DNA of 64,000 nt from Metaphire vulgaris (taxonomy: Eukaryota > Annelida > Clitellata > Crassiclitellata > Megascolecidae). The translations under genes and the position numbers were made by a program. The stretch lies in NCBI GenBank assembly GCA_018105865.1, contig JACLAT010000045.1, positions 186,001 to 250,000 of the forward strand. The letters are read 5' to 3'. Within the stretch, counting starts at the first letter, position 1. Every line of letters starts with the position of its first letter. Below the pieces are notes generated by a model. It was given only the letters and a program-made list of their open reading frames with translations, did no database searches and was not told where the DNA came from. Of the stretch, positions 44,002 to 55,975 are shown piece after piece.

Positions 44002-44671
44002 ACTTTAACTGGCAGCTAAAAACTAACATAGTCAATTTTGTTGATCAGCAAAACGTGGATGCTAAAGCCCTATTTTATTGTGAATCTGGCTCTTTGTTCT
44101 AAAGTTTGAAATATCTGCCGATTACCTTCAACTTTTTGATATTAAATTGATTTATATGCTCATGATTTTTTTCTTTTAATTTTTGTGCAATAATTCTGAT
44201 AAATCAGTAAGGCTACAATCGTTGTAATCCATTTCATCAATTAAGTGTTAATTTTCTATTATGTATCATGAACTTAGCCTTACTGAAATTACTATTATAA
44301 TGTTAAAATACTATTATGATGTTATTATTACTACTATGATGTTAGCATGAAATTACTATTATGATGTTATTATTATGCACTTATTTGGATTGTTATTGGA
44401 TTGGATTGGATTAACATGAATACGCCTATATTGATTTGATCTATTCATTCTATTGACTAGTAGGCTTTTCATCTGATCTTGGCCAAAAATATGTGCAAAT
44501 TTTATGCTGAAATTGCCAAAAGCTTTTAGCTTAAGGGGACTTCGCCCCCTAACCATCGAACAAGGGCTCTGCCCCGGCCCCCTGGACACCGCTGAAAGCT
44601 CAGCCCCCCAGATCACCTCGCTCGCCCTGGTGCCCCTACCTGAAAGTCCTGGCTACGCCACTGAATAGGAC

Positions 44672-45255
44672 ACAATAAAACTTATAAATAATATTAATCA
44701 AGGTGATTATAAATGTAGGCTAACATATGTAAAGGAATGATGAAAAACAAAGAACGAGAAACTAGTGTTGTAATTCATAAATAGCAACACAAAATAAGAT
44801 TAAACTTCACTTTTAAGCAAAGAAAGAAACAAAATTTGTCGGATATTGCAGATCTGTCAGCTGGTTCTAAACTCATACGTGTTCAAACCTCTGTAAAAAT
44901 TAGTAAGTAAGCTTAAACAGAGCATCAAAGTCAGAAGCTCACTTATGGTACCTTTTGCCTATCTCAGTTTTAAAACAAATTCTTTACTAGGTGACGCAGA
45001 TTTGATTAAAAAGACATAATCATTTAATTGTCTACACATCATTCTGTCTAAAATTCCAAAAATGTAATTTTTGAAAAATTTAAGTTTTCAAGATAAAAAT
45101 GCAATGTCTCGCTAATCTGTGAAACCACTTATGGTACATTTTCTCCCAGCGGGTCACATATATATTCAGTCCAATAACACCACATAGTGTTGATTATTGG
45201 TGAGATTTCAAATTTTGACCTTTTTCAAGATGAACCGATATGCACAAATTACTGC
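44672..45255. other. Remainder of host TIR element and intron
   Basis: Belongs to the 39111-45158 element up to 45158. No coding signal. Confidence 0.4.
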
Positions 45256-45265
45256 ATACTCTTAC

Positions 45266-45553
45266 CCGTTTCAAATTCATCGGAGAACGATGTAAGTAAC
45301 ATATATATATGTTCCTGTTTCGTGAATCTGAGAGACTCTAGGAAGCTTTCGTAAACCTCTTCCGAGCTGCTGATAAGTAGACTCAAAAGCTCCCTAGAGG
45401 CTCTTACTGGAGTATCCTGATAACTCTGAAGACCTTCGAGTTCACTGTCCGATATTTTCTCTTTCTGATACATCTCAGCGACTATTTCAGGTATCTTCGT
45501 CAGGCTACTCAACAGTCTGTTGTAAAATCGACGGATGCATTTCTTATGATTTT
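45266..45553 (-). CDS. CARD-like domain exon (third)
   Basis: A 288-bp exon, the same length as the one at 38973-38686, between CTATTTTTTTTAG| and ACGG|GTAAGAG, phase 1 on both sides. It reads ENHKKCIRRFYNRLLSSLTK, then IPEIVAEMYQKEKISDSELE, TPVRASRELLSLLISSSEEV and YESFLESLRFTKQEHIYMLL. Helix spacing and the I-S-D-x-E-L-E, A-S-R-E-L-L and F-L-x-x-L positions fit the CARD/death fold. Equal length and symmetrical phase suggest it arose with its neighbour by exon duplication or shuffling. Confidence 0.75.
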
Positions 45554-45559
45554 CTAAAA

Positions 45560-46840
45560 AAAATAGTTCAGAGGATAATTTTGCGAACATGAGATTTCGA
45601 ATGAAATCATTAAACATTTCGCTAAATAGCTTTAACTAAAGCCTAAGAACGAATTATCTTCAATTGGACCTACAGTGTAAACAGAGTACTTTGACAGGTG
45701 GATGATCAAAGAGATACCCCAAAACACGACCGCATATTAGATCTTTGAATAGATTTTTGAGCCCAGGAATTTGTTAACATTCGTTATAATATTATTGTTG
45801 ACCATACCCAGTGCCTCCGGTTGCACGTGAGGGCAAATGCTTGCATAAACATTATCACGTTTACTATTCCTTCAACGTTTTGTACAGTTTTGTTGTTTTA
45901 TTAGCATTGTTTGTAACAAGAATAAGGCTATAAAAGAAATGGGTGATTAAGATGGCCAAGAAAATGCCAAGAAATCAAAGGTGTGATGTTCGATTAATGA
46001 GGCTATATTTTATTTTTCAGATTACTGTATCCAGTAGTTAAAAGTATATCTTAGAAGTGACGTGTTTATTGCAATTCTTCATTCAACGGTATCATCAGAT
46101 CCAATATCCACAAACTTCAGATTATGAAAATCCATTGCTGCAACCATCGCCGAAAAAATCCTGGACATACCGAAGCGGTGCGCAAATGTAAGCTGATTCT
46201 TGATAAACCATAGTTTCGTTTTAATTAATATTATATTGCAGAATGCCAACCTCAGTCATTTTTTTCAAAATCCATTTTGAATCAATAAAACCTTTATCAC
46301 TCAACAAGGTTTGGTAATTCGTTGATACACTTCGCACCGGAACAATATTTCAAGAACACTTCTTTGTTACCGGGAGTTTTTAAAACTCACGAAACTAGCC
46401 AAGGACGCCCCAGTTTGATAACATTTTGTATTGACCTTACACTGTACACGAGCATCATTAGGGAGCAATAAGACTGCCAAATCGGAAGCGGAAGCAGAAA
46501 TACATCATAAGTATGCGAATTTTGTCCGCTTATACTAAAATAATAAAGAATAACTAAGATTTTGCACGCATACTAATACTTTACATGCAAATAACAAATT
46601 TTAGTTAAGTATTTGTCATCCGGAAGCTCTTGCAAATAATATTCTCTACTGCGCTGCATGTGGAAATTATAGCATAAGATTGCCAAATGAACAAGTTTCA
46701 GGTCGAGGCCACCACTAGATGTCTGCAACCACAGCTGTCGATTAATAGTTGAACTTGCAGTGAATCACATTCAACAAAAGAACACAACTCTAGTACAAAA
46801 TCTACACCTTCCCGGTTACCATTGATGGTTAAATGTTCTT
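45560..46840. other. Intron, no gene seen
   Basis: AT-rich. No repeat boundary or exon was recognised. Confidence 0.35.
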
Positions 46841-46844
46841 AAAT

Positions 46845-47010
46845 GTTCTTCTCACTGCCCTTTGGATGTTGACTATTGTCTGGCTGATAATATACCTTCC
46901 CCATAGCTATTTTAAGAGAGGCTGAGCGCCTAAGAATAAGCAGCTACTGTTGTGCTGTTTTCCAAGGCGCTATAGAAATCCACAAGATTTTACTTTACTT
47001 TACTTTGAAA
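46845..47010 (+). mobile_element. Short 3'-end copy of the 1735-6044 LINE family
   Basis: GACTATTGTCTGGCTGATAA to GGCGCTATAGAAATCCACAA matches 5885-6010, ending in TTTAC repeats. It is 5'-truncated to ~160 bp. Confidence 0.88.
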
Positions 47011-48740
47011 CCAGCACTAAATTTGACTTTGATGCGCTTCTGTCGGTTGACAGAAGAGTCCTCTAATAAGACATGCATGCATGCATGCATGCACTACCAG
47101 ACAAGTATTGTGTCAGCGACCCACTGCTCACTCGTTTTCTTAAAGAATGTTCCGACATTCTTGTACCGTTCATCACAGAGCTCTTCAATCGATCGATGAC
47201 TGATGGGAAAGTGCCGACGACTTTCAAGTCCGCCTCCATTACCCCCAGACTGAAGAAACCCAACATGGATGCGGCGGACGTCAGGTCGTATAGACTGATA
47301 TCCAACCTGTCGGTGCTATCAAAGCTCCTTGAACGGTTTGTATACAGTCAACTTATTAGTCATCTGACGACCTTCCATCTGCTCCCTGATTTGCAGTCGG
47401 CATACCGCGTATTCCACTCCACCGAAACGGCTGTGTTGAAGGTCACTATGGACATCCTTCGGGCGCTGGATGCAGATGTGGCAGTTTTGGTGTTATTGGA
47501 TTTTATTGCTGCTTTCGATACAGTGGATCATGAGCTGCTACTACGGAATATGGAAGTAACGTACGGAGTGAGTGGCTCAGCGCTTCAATGGTTCTCCTCC
47601 TACCTGGAGGATCGAATACAGTACGTACGCTGCGCCAATTCTACCACGTCGCCAACTCGTGTAGCTCGTGGGGCTCCTCAGGGATCCGTCCTGGGACCCA
47701 TCCTTTTTGTGCTCTACGTTGCTGACTTAGTAAGCATAACCCAGCGGTTCGGACTACAAGCCCACCTCTACGTAGACGACACCCAGGTCTACGGGAGCAG
47801 CCCACTGCGTGGCCACTCAACTACTCTCGTAGCGTGTCACTCTGTGTTTAGCCGAGATGACAAGATGGCTGAAGTCAAATCGGTTACAGCTCAACGCTGC
47901 CAAGACTGAAGTCCTCTGGATGGCTACCGAAAGGCAGCAACATCTACTACCATCGACTTGCTTGTATCCGTATAGATGAACTCGATGTGCAGCCGGTGTC
48001 CTCGGTGAGGAACCTCGGAATCTACCTCGATCGCACGGTTTCGATCGATAAAAACGCATGTGGCCAAACCGTTGCGGGGTGCTTCAACGCCTTAAGACTG
48101 ATCACAAGCATTCGCCGATCAGTGTCTACTACTGTCCTCAAATCGCTGGTCTCCTCACTGGTGCTGACCAAGCTCGATTATGGTAACGCAACGCTTGCAG
48201 GGATACACAACCACCTACTTAACCGCCTTCAGTCGGTTATGAACATCGCTGCACGAATGATCTACCAGGCCAAACTCTGGGATCATATATGATCATGTTA
48301 TATGATCATTGACTTCAGGCAGTCATCAACGCCTCGGCCCGGATTATTTTCGGCTTGAGGTGGCACGATCATGTGACACCTGCGCTAAAGGACAAGCTCC
48401 ATTGGCTTCGGTCCCGGAGCGTATAGTATACAAGCGGTGTTGGTTAACTTTTCGTGCTCTTCGGGACCCAGCCTGTCCCGATTACTTGGCATGCCTAGTA
48501 CGACGACAAACGACGACTGGGTGCCGTCTCCAGCTGAGATCTAGCAGCCGCCACCGGCTGTACGTTCCTCCTCCGGCCAGGACTCCGAAGTTTGGCGAGC
48601 GTTCTATGACTCGCGGTAACCCACGTCTGTGGAACGCGCTCCCTGATGCGCTGGTCGGGATTACTTCACCTGAAACGTTTGCTAAAGAGCTGAAAACGTA
48701 TTTGTTCACCATATCGTATAGTTGACTGTTTGACTGTACA
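47010..48740 (+). mobile_element. CR1/Rex-like LINE fragment with reverse transcriptase
   Basis: Contains RT motifs in order: SYRLISNLSVLSKLLERF, SAYRVFHSTETAVLKV, VLLDFIAAFDTVDHELLL, ARGAPQGSVLGPILFVLYVA and LQAHLYVDDTQVYG (catalytic YVDD rather than YADD). After frame changes near 47830 and 47960 it continues through VLTKLDYGNATLAGIHNHLL, and ends with RGNPRLWNALPDAL and LKTYLFTISYS at 48725. A TGCA microsatellite at 47070-47093 interrupts the upstream part. The endonuclease is missing. Confidence 0.88.
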
Positions 48741-48779
48741 GCGCTTTTGGTTTTGGCCGATGGCCATGTTACGGCGCTT

Positions 48780-49230
48780 CACAAATCGTCGAATAATAAT
48801 AATAATAATATAACACCACTACTCCGTGACTTACATTGGCTGTCTGTACCGGAACGTATTAATTACAAGCTTGTGACGTTGGTCTTCTGCTGCCTGAATT
48901 GTGCAGGTCCTGCGTATCTGGCGACAGAACTGAAACGTGTCGCCGACTTGGAAGGTCGGCAACGCCTGAGATCCGCCATGTCTGCCTTACTGGCTGTTCC
49001 GAGGACGCGTCTCCGCAACGTAGGAGACCGCGCATTTCATGTGGCTGCCGCTAGGGTCTGGAACGGCCTACCTCCATTCGTTCAACTTTCCTCTTCGCTT
49101 AAAATTTTCAAAAAGAGGCTAAAAACTTGGTTGTTTCGCACTTGTTATGAACTTTAACTCTGTAATGTGTTCACGCAGCCCACCTGTGGACGAGTCACCA
49201 CAATAATCTGAACGTTACTTACTTACTTAA
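48780..49230 (+). mobile_element. 5'-truncated LINE C-terminus, second family
   Basis: Directly after an AAT run, it encodes ITPLLRDLHWLSVPERINYK, VGDRAFHVAAARVWNGLPPF and LKIFKKRLKTWLFRTCYEL, ending at 49157 with a TTAC-type tail at 49213-49226. The sequence differs from the preceding LINE, so this is a separate insertion. Confidence 0.88.
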
Positions 49231-49417
49231 GACGTTACAATTAGCCTATATGCCTACTGTAGTTTCGGGGCGCGTGGTTTAGTCTTATTTGATTGACGAT
49301 ATAGGCCTAATTCTTTCAATAGTCGGAGTGCGCTACTTCCCTTGTGATCGAACTGACACTTTGTCACTATCATAGCAGCGACTACTTGCCATACGTGGGT
49401 AGATAAGTCATCTTCAT

Positions 49418-50350
49418 TTGTTAATTGTCCAGGCTTCTATTTTATTCAAACTGACAAGGCTGCATTTTGTCTCCCCTATTATTCAACCTATATACAGAAT
49501 TCCTAATAAAAGAAGCAATGGAAGAAACTACGGGCAAAAAATAAATCGAATAGTATATAACATACTAAGATATGCAGATGACACAGTGATATTTACTGAA
49601 AGCGAGAAAGATTTACAAAATGTATTAAATATACTAAACAATAAAAGCAAAGAATATGGCATGAAAATAAACTTAAAGAAAACAAAGACAATGATCAAAA
49701 GCAAACAGAGAAACATAAAGCACAAACTTTTAATAGAAAATACTGAATTAGAACAAGTTAAGGAGTACAAATACCTTGGAAGTTATATAACAGAAGACGG
49801 TCTATGTGAACGAGACCTAAAAGCTAGAATCGCCATGGCCAAAGAAGCATTCTGGAAACAAAAAGAACTCCTAAGGAGAAACTTAGGATTAGCAACAAAG
49901 AAGAGAATATTGAGATGTTATGTAACATCTGTGCTCATGTGAAGGCTGGACAATAACAAAAAACTATGCAAAAGAAAATTGATGCATTTGGAATGTGGTG
50001 TTTCAGAAGAATGCTAAAAATCAGTTGCAAAGACAAAATAACTAATGAAGACTGTTTGAAGAGAATGGAAAACAGAAGGACCCTGATGAAAGAGATTGCT
50101 AAAAGGTAAACACAGTGTGTTGGACATATAATGAGAGGATCATGCACACAGCAAGCTCTAAATGTCTTGGAAAGGAAATATGAAGGAAAGCAACTAAAGA
50201 ACGACCACGAAGAACATGGTTAGAGGACTTGAAAAGCTGGACTGGCATAGAAAATTATGGGGAAATTAAAAGATTAGCTGAAGACCGAGACAAATGGAGA
50301 CAAATCGTGACTGCCAACCTTCGAATCGAAGATGGCACACCATAATGATG
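49418..50350 (+). mobile_element. RTE-like LINE fragment, frameshifted
   Basis: Encodes an RT segment with YNILRYADDTVIFTESEKDL (catalytic YADD), YGMKINLKKTKTMIKSKQRN and VKEYKYLGSYITEDGLCERD to 49942. In shifted frames it continues to about 50340 (AFGMWCFRRMLKISCKDKI, then QCVGHIMRGSCTQQALNVLE). It ends with TGATGATGATG, the tail style of RTE-type elements. Confidence 0.88.
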
Positions 50351-50359
50351 ATGATTAGA

Positions 50360-51126
50360 TCTGCTGAATAGGCCTATGCGACTACTGAGTGCAAATTTAA
50401 ATGCACAATCCCTTTAATAGTGCTTTATAACAAAATACAATGTAACAGAATGACGCTTTCTCTCATTTGGTGCTTCAAAAGTACCTGTTTCCTTGTCTAT
50501 TTTCTCTTGTTTATCGTTGTTTATTGCTTGCTCATCTGCGAATGTCGTTTTCATAGATTCATCATCTGCCAAACACGCAATTTACATATATTTAGAAAAC
50601 GAGCAGTGAATTTTAGCGCAATTAGATAGATCCTGCTTAACCGTTTCAATTCTAGTTATTATTAAATATTTAGGCCTGTATAGAGTAATTCGTATTGAAA
50701 AGTAACTCGAAGGACAAACACTGCGATTCACGCAAGTAGGCCTACTTCGAATGTCTAAATGTCTACAGTATAATAACATACTGCAATAGAGAACATATTA
50801 CCAACTTTTTAACTGAATACGTAGTCTTCGTAAATGTTCGTCGAGCGTCTTGTCTCGAGGCGATTCACCTGCAATGTTAAAGCATTACCCAAGTGCTACA
50901 TGTGCATTGTGCATTATGTGCCAAAGTCAGCAATGAAGCGCATGCTGCTTCAACATTGACCATTTTGCATATTCTTGATAAACTTATGCCTACTTCATTA
51001 TTTAATGACAAAATGCTACATGCACTCTCATAGCAGCAAAATTTTTGTCTGTATTCGTTGGGAAACGAGGATTGAAGAAATTCTAAGAAATTCTAAACTA
51101 GGCCTATGCTAGAATTTGGTAAGATG

Positions 51127-51163
<37 letters not shown>

Positions 51164-51260
51164 TCTGTGTGAAACTGTGTATATGTTTAGTCAAAAAGCA
51201 TGACGTCGCAATCATATAGAGATGACTTATATTCATAAGATCACTTTAAAGACGATGGAC
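50360..51260. other. Intron with AT microsatellite
   Basis: No gene seen. An AT tract occupies about 51130-51162. AGGCCTA words occur near 50370, 50738 and 51100. Confidence 0.4.
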
Positions 51261-51264
51261 ATAC

Positions 51265-51633
51265 GGTGAAATGCTTTTTCTGCTCTCTTTCGATCAGGTT
51301 CGAAGAAAGTGACCGATAAAATATTCGCTTGGATATTCTTAAGCAGTTTATGGAACAGCTGTTCGATGATCTGGCTCATATCGTCATTGTCAACTATCGT
51401 GCAAAGGCGATGGAATTCTTGTCTATTGGAGCAACGCACATGAAGGACAATGCCCTCTCCTTGCCTAGCAGCGATGATGCTCTGGCACAACTCAGCTGAA
51501 GATGGGTTTACATCTGCTTCCCACGCTATTGATGCCTTATTCTCCAGGCAGAACTTTAACACTTCTCTTACTAGTTGTTTTTCCAGCTCATCTGAATTCC
51601 GTTCCTCTAGGTGAGCTTGAACGGGAACAGTAA
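51265..51633 (-). CDS. Possible TRADD-like N-terminal domain exon
   Basis: Begins after CTGTCTGTTTCAG| in phase 1 and reads TVPVQAHLEERNSDELEKQ, LVREVLKFCLENKASIAWEA, GEGIVLHVRCSNRQEFHRLC, DDMSQIIEQLFHKLLKNIQ and ILSVTFFEPDRKRAEKAFH. The preferred donor CACC|GTATGT gives 369 bp and phase 1 out, matching the exon at 45553. Without splicing the frame would stop at 51233. An alpha/beta pattern with a long C-terminal helix before a terminal strand recalls the TRADD-like N-terminal domain often linked to CARD, death or NACHT domains in invertebrates. That call is by pattern only. Confidence 0.6.
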
Positions 51634-51639
51634 CTGAAA

Positions 51640-53130
51640 CAGACAGTATGATAGCTAGTAATAAAAGATGTCATACAAAAAATGTTTAACGTAGACGATA
51701 ATTAGCTAGCTGCTAGCATATTAAGCAGACATCAGAAGAAAGATTTCAAGTTCTAGAATAAGGCCCGTCGACAGGAAACCAGGACTTTGGGTAGAGTAAG
51801 TTACGGGCCCTTTAAATCTTGCTAAAAATCTTAAAGTTTCTGAAAATGTAAAGTTTGACCGTACGATAAAGTTGACGACAGTTATTGCTTGTCGACGCTC
51901 TGCCGCCTATTTTTCTCATCCCTGATCATGTGTTTGTTGCCTAATACACTGTGGAACCCTTTGTGTAACATTTCGGGCCTCATCACGTCATCACATTCGT
52001 TCACTGGAAGACTATTACAAAATTGAATATTGTATAAGGTAAGTTTATTGCGGGCCTCCTGGCCCGCTACAGATTGCCATGCTCCTGGGCATTTGCCTCT
52101 GCCCCCCCTCATCGACGAGTCTGTCTAGAATCACTTTGTAGACAAATATCAAATGATTCGCTGTTTCATAAATATTTAATATTGATGGAAGAGCGCAACG
52201 AAGCGAACGAACGTTCAATAAATTTGGATTTGGCTGAAGAATATTTGTAAGTTGGCAGAGTACAAGCGGTGAATATCATGCCCCATCACCTAAAAGGACC
52301 ATCTTTCCAAATGGATGCCTTTGTTTATGATCGCATTTCTTACTGTATGTCAGTCAGTGGCGGCCTTGACCATGTCGCTGGGTTGCGCAACCGCCAATTT
52401 TTCGCTACACAATTTCTCAATAACAATAATAATTTCACATGAAATTTTGTCTAGTAGAGCAAGTCAATTCCCGATCAGGGAAATTAATAGATTTGAGTGT
52501 TTGACTGCGCTACGGCGGCTGCGCGGTGTGTTTTGATCCATTTGTGTCGCTGGACAGCTGTGACACATGTACAATTTCCACGATAGCGTATATACTACAT
52601 AGCCTGTAATGCAGTATTACTGAAGGCAACTTGCCTTCCGAAGTGGGCGTGGCTGTGTTGCAGCGCTGGTGCGACAAACACGTTTCAACTCGCAGAGACT
52701 ATGAATAACTCTCTGCGCGGGAGGCTGTGTTGCCAATATGAATAAGGCTTAGGGCATAATTATCACATGCATCTGTCCTTCGCTGTATGAAACTGAGGCG
52801 ATAGAACAGAGGTATAGGGATATCTATAGACCTAATATTTCTTAATTTTGTTTAAATAATTCATGTAATTTTTATTAATTAGGTCTATGCAGTATAGTTT
52901 CAACTGTTACCTAACCCACCTTAAGCTAGCTAGATTAATTATACGTAATTAGGAATAATTATATTCGCGCTGAGGCAATATGCTGCGGGAAAAACAATCA
53001 CTATAATAGGACCACATTGGAACCGAAGTATCCCAACCTAATCTCAAGGGTGACATTTTTCTCACCAACATTGCAACCCTTACTTCTTAGACCCACCGGC
53101 CGCCACTGATGTCAGTTATTATTATTCATA
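51640..53130. other. Intron, no gene seen
   Basis: Short GGGCCC-rich patches near 51770 and 52055 may be MITE ends, not resolved. CGGCCGCCACTGATG at 53096 resembles a hAT terminus next to the CARD exon, and CAGTGGCGGCCTTGACC at 52354 is its inverted partner, so a ~755-bp non-autonomous hAT element (about 52354-53108) is likely; flanks GTCAGT/ATGTCAGT support this only loosely. Confidence 0.45.
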
Positions 53131-53138
53131 CATCTTAC

Positions 53139-53444
53139 CATCCTCAAGAATATTTGCGATGTGACTTTGATTCGATTCCCGAAGGAGCTCTATCATTAAG
53201 AAGTACGTCTTAAGACTAAATCGCCTCCAGATTCCGATGAAAGTTTGAACGCGTTCATAATTGGTTGCCTTTGATTTGATATATTCAATCTGTCTTTTGT
53301 TGAGAATGCTCTTCGAATTCAGCAATCCAATGAAGCCATTAAATCCAATGCCTACCATATCGCATAGAAGTTCGTAGCTGCCTGCTAATATATAATTTTC
53401 TCTGTTTGTCAAAGGCCAATCCAAGCCAAACATGTAGTTGTACA
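53139..53444 (-). CDS. CARD-like domain exon (second)
   Basis: 306 bp between TTTTTTATTACAG| and GAGGATG|GTAAG, phase 1 on both sides. After YNYMFGLDWPLTNRENYI it reads LAGSYELLCDMVGIGFNGFI, GLLNSKSILNKRQIEYIKSK, YERVQTFIGIWRRFSLKTYF and LMIELLRESNQSHIANILED. The S-I-L-N-K-R-Q-I-E-Y-I-K-S turn, then V-x-x-F-I and the final E-S-N-Q-S-H-I-A-N-I-L, are strongly CARD-like. Its joining codon with the upstream exon makes Val (G|TG). Confidence 0.8.
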
Positions 53445-53449
53445 CTGTA

Positions 53450-54085
53450 ATAAAAAACAGCAGTGAAGCCAGCAAGACTACATCTTCCTACTTACTCATC
53501 TATGATGAAAACAGAGTTCAAATTACTCACATACCACGTCTCTTACGAATAAGCTAAAGGAAATTTCGTAACATAATGGCAAACGCAATGACAAGAACAA
53601 ACACTTCAATTTAAACTCATTTGCTGCCATGTCACAGTCAAAGTCAACTCTGCAGGTAACTTTTGTAGTTTGATATCTATGGCATCTCGTTTAATTGTGG
53701 TTCTGACATAGGGCTACGTGTCAAAACTAATAAATGATCAAAAATAGAGCAGTTTTACAGCATAACAATTTTTTGTGTTGGGAAAAGCTTGTGTTGGAGA
53801 CAATGGACAACACTTCTAACCCAAATTTTAGTCGAATGAAAATTAAAAATTAAGTCTGTCATGACTAAAATGAATTTTAAATTTTAAAAATTGATAAATA
53901 TTTTATAGTGTTTTTCATCATTATCGCAAGGGGTCCCGTTTTACCAAGACAAATTGTATATTATATTGAAAATGTGTAAGCCTATTTGTCAGTGGAATCT
54001 AACGTCTAGTAATGGTACAGTCATCGACGTTCCAGAGCTATATAATGGGCATTGCTATGATTATTTTCGTTCTTATTGTCGTTAT
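53450..54085. other. Intron, no gene seen
   Basis: AT-rich; nothing recognised. Confidence 0.35.
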
Positions 54086-55267
54086 CACCCAGATAACCAG
54101 CGTACGTCGGGCCAACGTCCAGCCGACGTACGCTTTATCGGCAACTGGTTGGTAATCGCTTTCCGATATGATTTCGACGTCGGCCCGATGTCGAAATGCT
54201 AAGCCCGCCAAGATCAATGCATGTGTGGTGAATAGGCACGCCACCTATCGATCAATTCGGAAGCACCAGTACGCATGCGCAAAATATAAATTCAGTCGCC
54301 ATTTTGTTAGGTTGTATTTTGCGAGTTGTTTTACTCGAAATTGTTTTACTCGGAATTCTGAATTGAAGATTTTGACGCAATACTGGACGAATATTTGACG
54401 CATGTAGATATATATGCTGAATTTTTAGATATTCGTGATGCAATGTTTGCATTTTTGTCAGTGATGCGACGTCTCGAGACAGTCTCTTATCTAATCTAAT
54501 CTTGAACTTCTATAGCGCCACTTCATAATGCACAGGAGCATCAACCGATGGCACACCAAATCCAAATAATTAAAGATCCAGGTCAAATCCACTTCATCTT
54601 ACGAGGTGGATGCTCAACCTGTGCCACCACTAGCCAGAACAGCACGGCTGCTAAATCCACCACCACCTCCGCCTCTGTTAGCATCAGCATCATTCATGGA
54701 CAGTAGCTTACAGGCAACGTCCCATTGTTAAATGTGGCCATAGCGCCATCTGACGAAGTGGATACTCAACCTGGGCAACTAGTAGTCAGATAAGCACAGT
54801 TACTCAATCCACCACCACCTCTTCCTCTGCTAGTGTTACCATCATTTCTGGACAATAGTTTACAGGCCATGTTCCCAGCGTCAAATGTCGCCATAGCACC
54901 ATGTTCAACTACTGTGCCAACAATATCAGCATTCCAAGCTGTGTCAAGTAATGGAAATGTTGGATTTACGTCGTCCAACATGGCTCACCAAGCTTCAGCC
55001 CAAATCATTTCAGTACTCCAAGATCGTGCCGACCTTCAGGCGCCACGTCTCGGTTTCCTTTGTCCAGCACTACGCCAACGCCTTCGATGCCTGCAAGGTC
55101 TCATCGGGAACAGAGTTCACTGGCTGCAATTGATGAATCAATGCAGCCAATGACCCAATCTCAAGGTGACTACTTTTCTCATATTGACCTTTAAGACCAA
55201 GCTGTGAACTTAGAAAGTGAATGTCGTGTTCGGTTCTTGTACAACTAGAGCTATTTTTTAAATTCTT

Positions 55268-55975
55268 GTGTTGTTAAAAATATTGCCAGGACGCAAACTC
55301 GTTTCATTGTTGCTGGAGATCAAACAACTTCAGGCCGTCAAACAGCAGCAGCAATACATGATGGACGAAATCGGTAAACCTCGTCCCACCGTAAGGCAAA
55401 CTGTGAAAATGCCTGATGGAGTTATGCTACCACTCCAGACATTTGAGCAAGTAGCAGCACTTGAAAGAAAATTGCGGCAGTCACCAGAAGATAAACAGCA
55501 GCTGGTGGGTAATGCTGCAGTTTTTCAACTAGTTGCAGCTTTTGTCTAGAAGGTTCTTTTTACCAACTGGATATAGATTTTTAATAGGAAAAATTATTTT
55601 TATTATTGTTGATTCTTTCTTCTGTGGTACCAGACTGCCAGTGATATGCTGAAATGTAGGGAATGTTGTGCACATGCAATGATTTATTTATTTATTTATT
55701 TGCAGACTGGATATCTTGGGCTTCTTGGAGGCATGACTGTCAAGGCAACAACCATTAGCATAATAAAAGCATTATTCGCCACTGTCCTACATGTAGCCAG
55801 ACAGTTCAACTTCTGCGACCACAGAGGAAAACATTCATTCGAGGCTCTTCAACTAAAGAACATTGTTTGCGGTGAGTATATTTCAATACTACCGCAGAAT
55901 TTGATTTTATCTATTAGTGACAAAATAATTCTGTCATTTTGGAAATCTGCCGACATGTTAAATTTTATTGAATGA
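55268..55975 (+). pseudogene. DUF4806-like protein remnant
   Basis: The first part reads LLEIKQLQAVKQQQQYMMDE, MPDGVMLPLQTFEQVAALER and KLRQSPEDKQQLVGNAAVFQ. After ~150 bp with a likely intron end (TTTATTTGCAG near 55706) it continues GGMTVKATTISIIKALFATV and NFCDHRGKHSFEALQLKNIV. The LP-L-x-T-x-E-x-x-x-A-L-E-x-K-L and K-x-x-F-x-x-L-x-L-x-x-I-V pattern matches the DUF4806 family common near animal DNA transposons. 56161-56360 may be its C-terminal exon (DDEVAAVIKNWLRTSGDRSG). Function unknown. Confidence 0.7.

Larger units (their letters stand above)
40238..44663 (+). mobile_element. hAT transposon, 4.4 kb, with exact target duplication
   Basis: The right end reads, reversed, CAGTGGCGTAGCCAGGAC; the left end CATTAGCGTAGCGAC is a diverged match. 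AATAGGAC is duplicated exactly at 40230-40237 and 44664-44671. A hAT transposase runs on the plus strand in two visible exons, interrupted by a LINE insertion and one stop. Subterminal GGGGCAC / GTGCCCC words pair across the element. Confidence 0.95.
39111..45158. mobile_element. Older TIR element hosting nested insertions
   Basis: TGTGACCCGCTGGGAGAAAA at 39111 and its complement ending at 45158 are inverted termini; similarity runs ~35 bp into GGTACCATATGTGGG / CCACTTATGGTACA. Internal GGTACCAAAAGTGGGAT (40147) and TTATGGTACCTTTTG (44945) repeat the terminal motif inverted. Flanking TA is compatible with a TA duplication. A LINE tail (39215-39860) and the hAT element (40238-44663) account for most of the length; the element itself is about 1 kb and non-coding. 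Confidence 0.75.
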
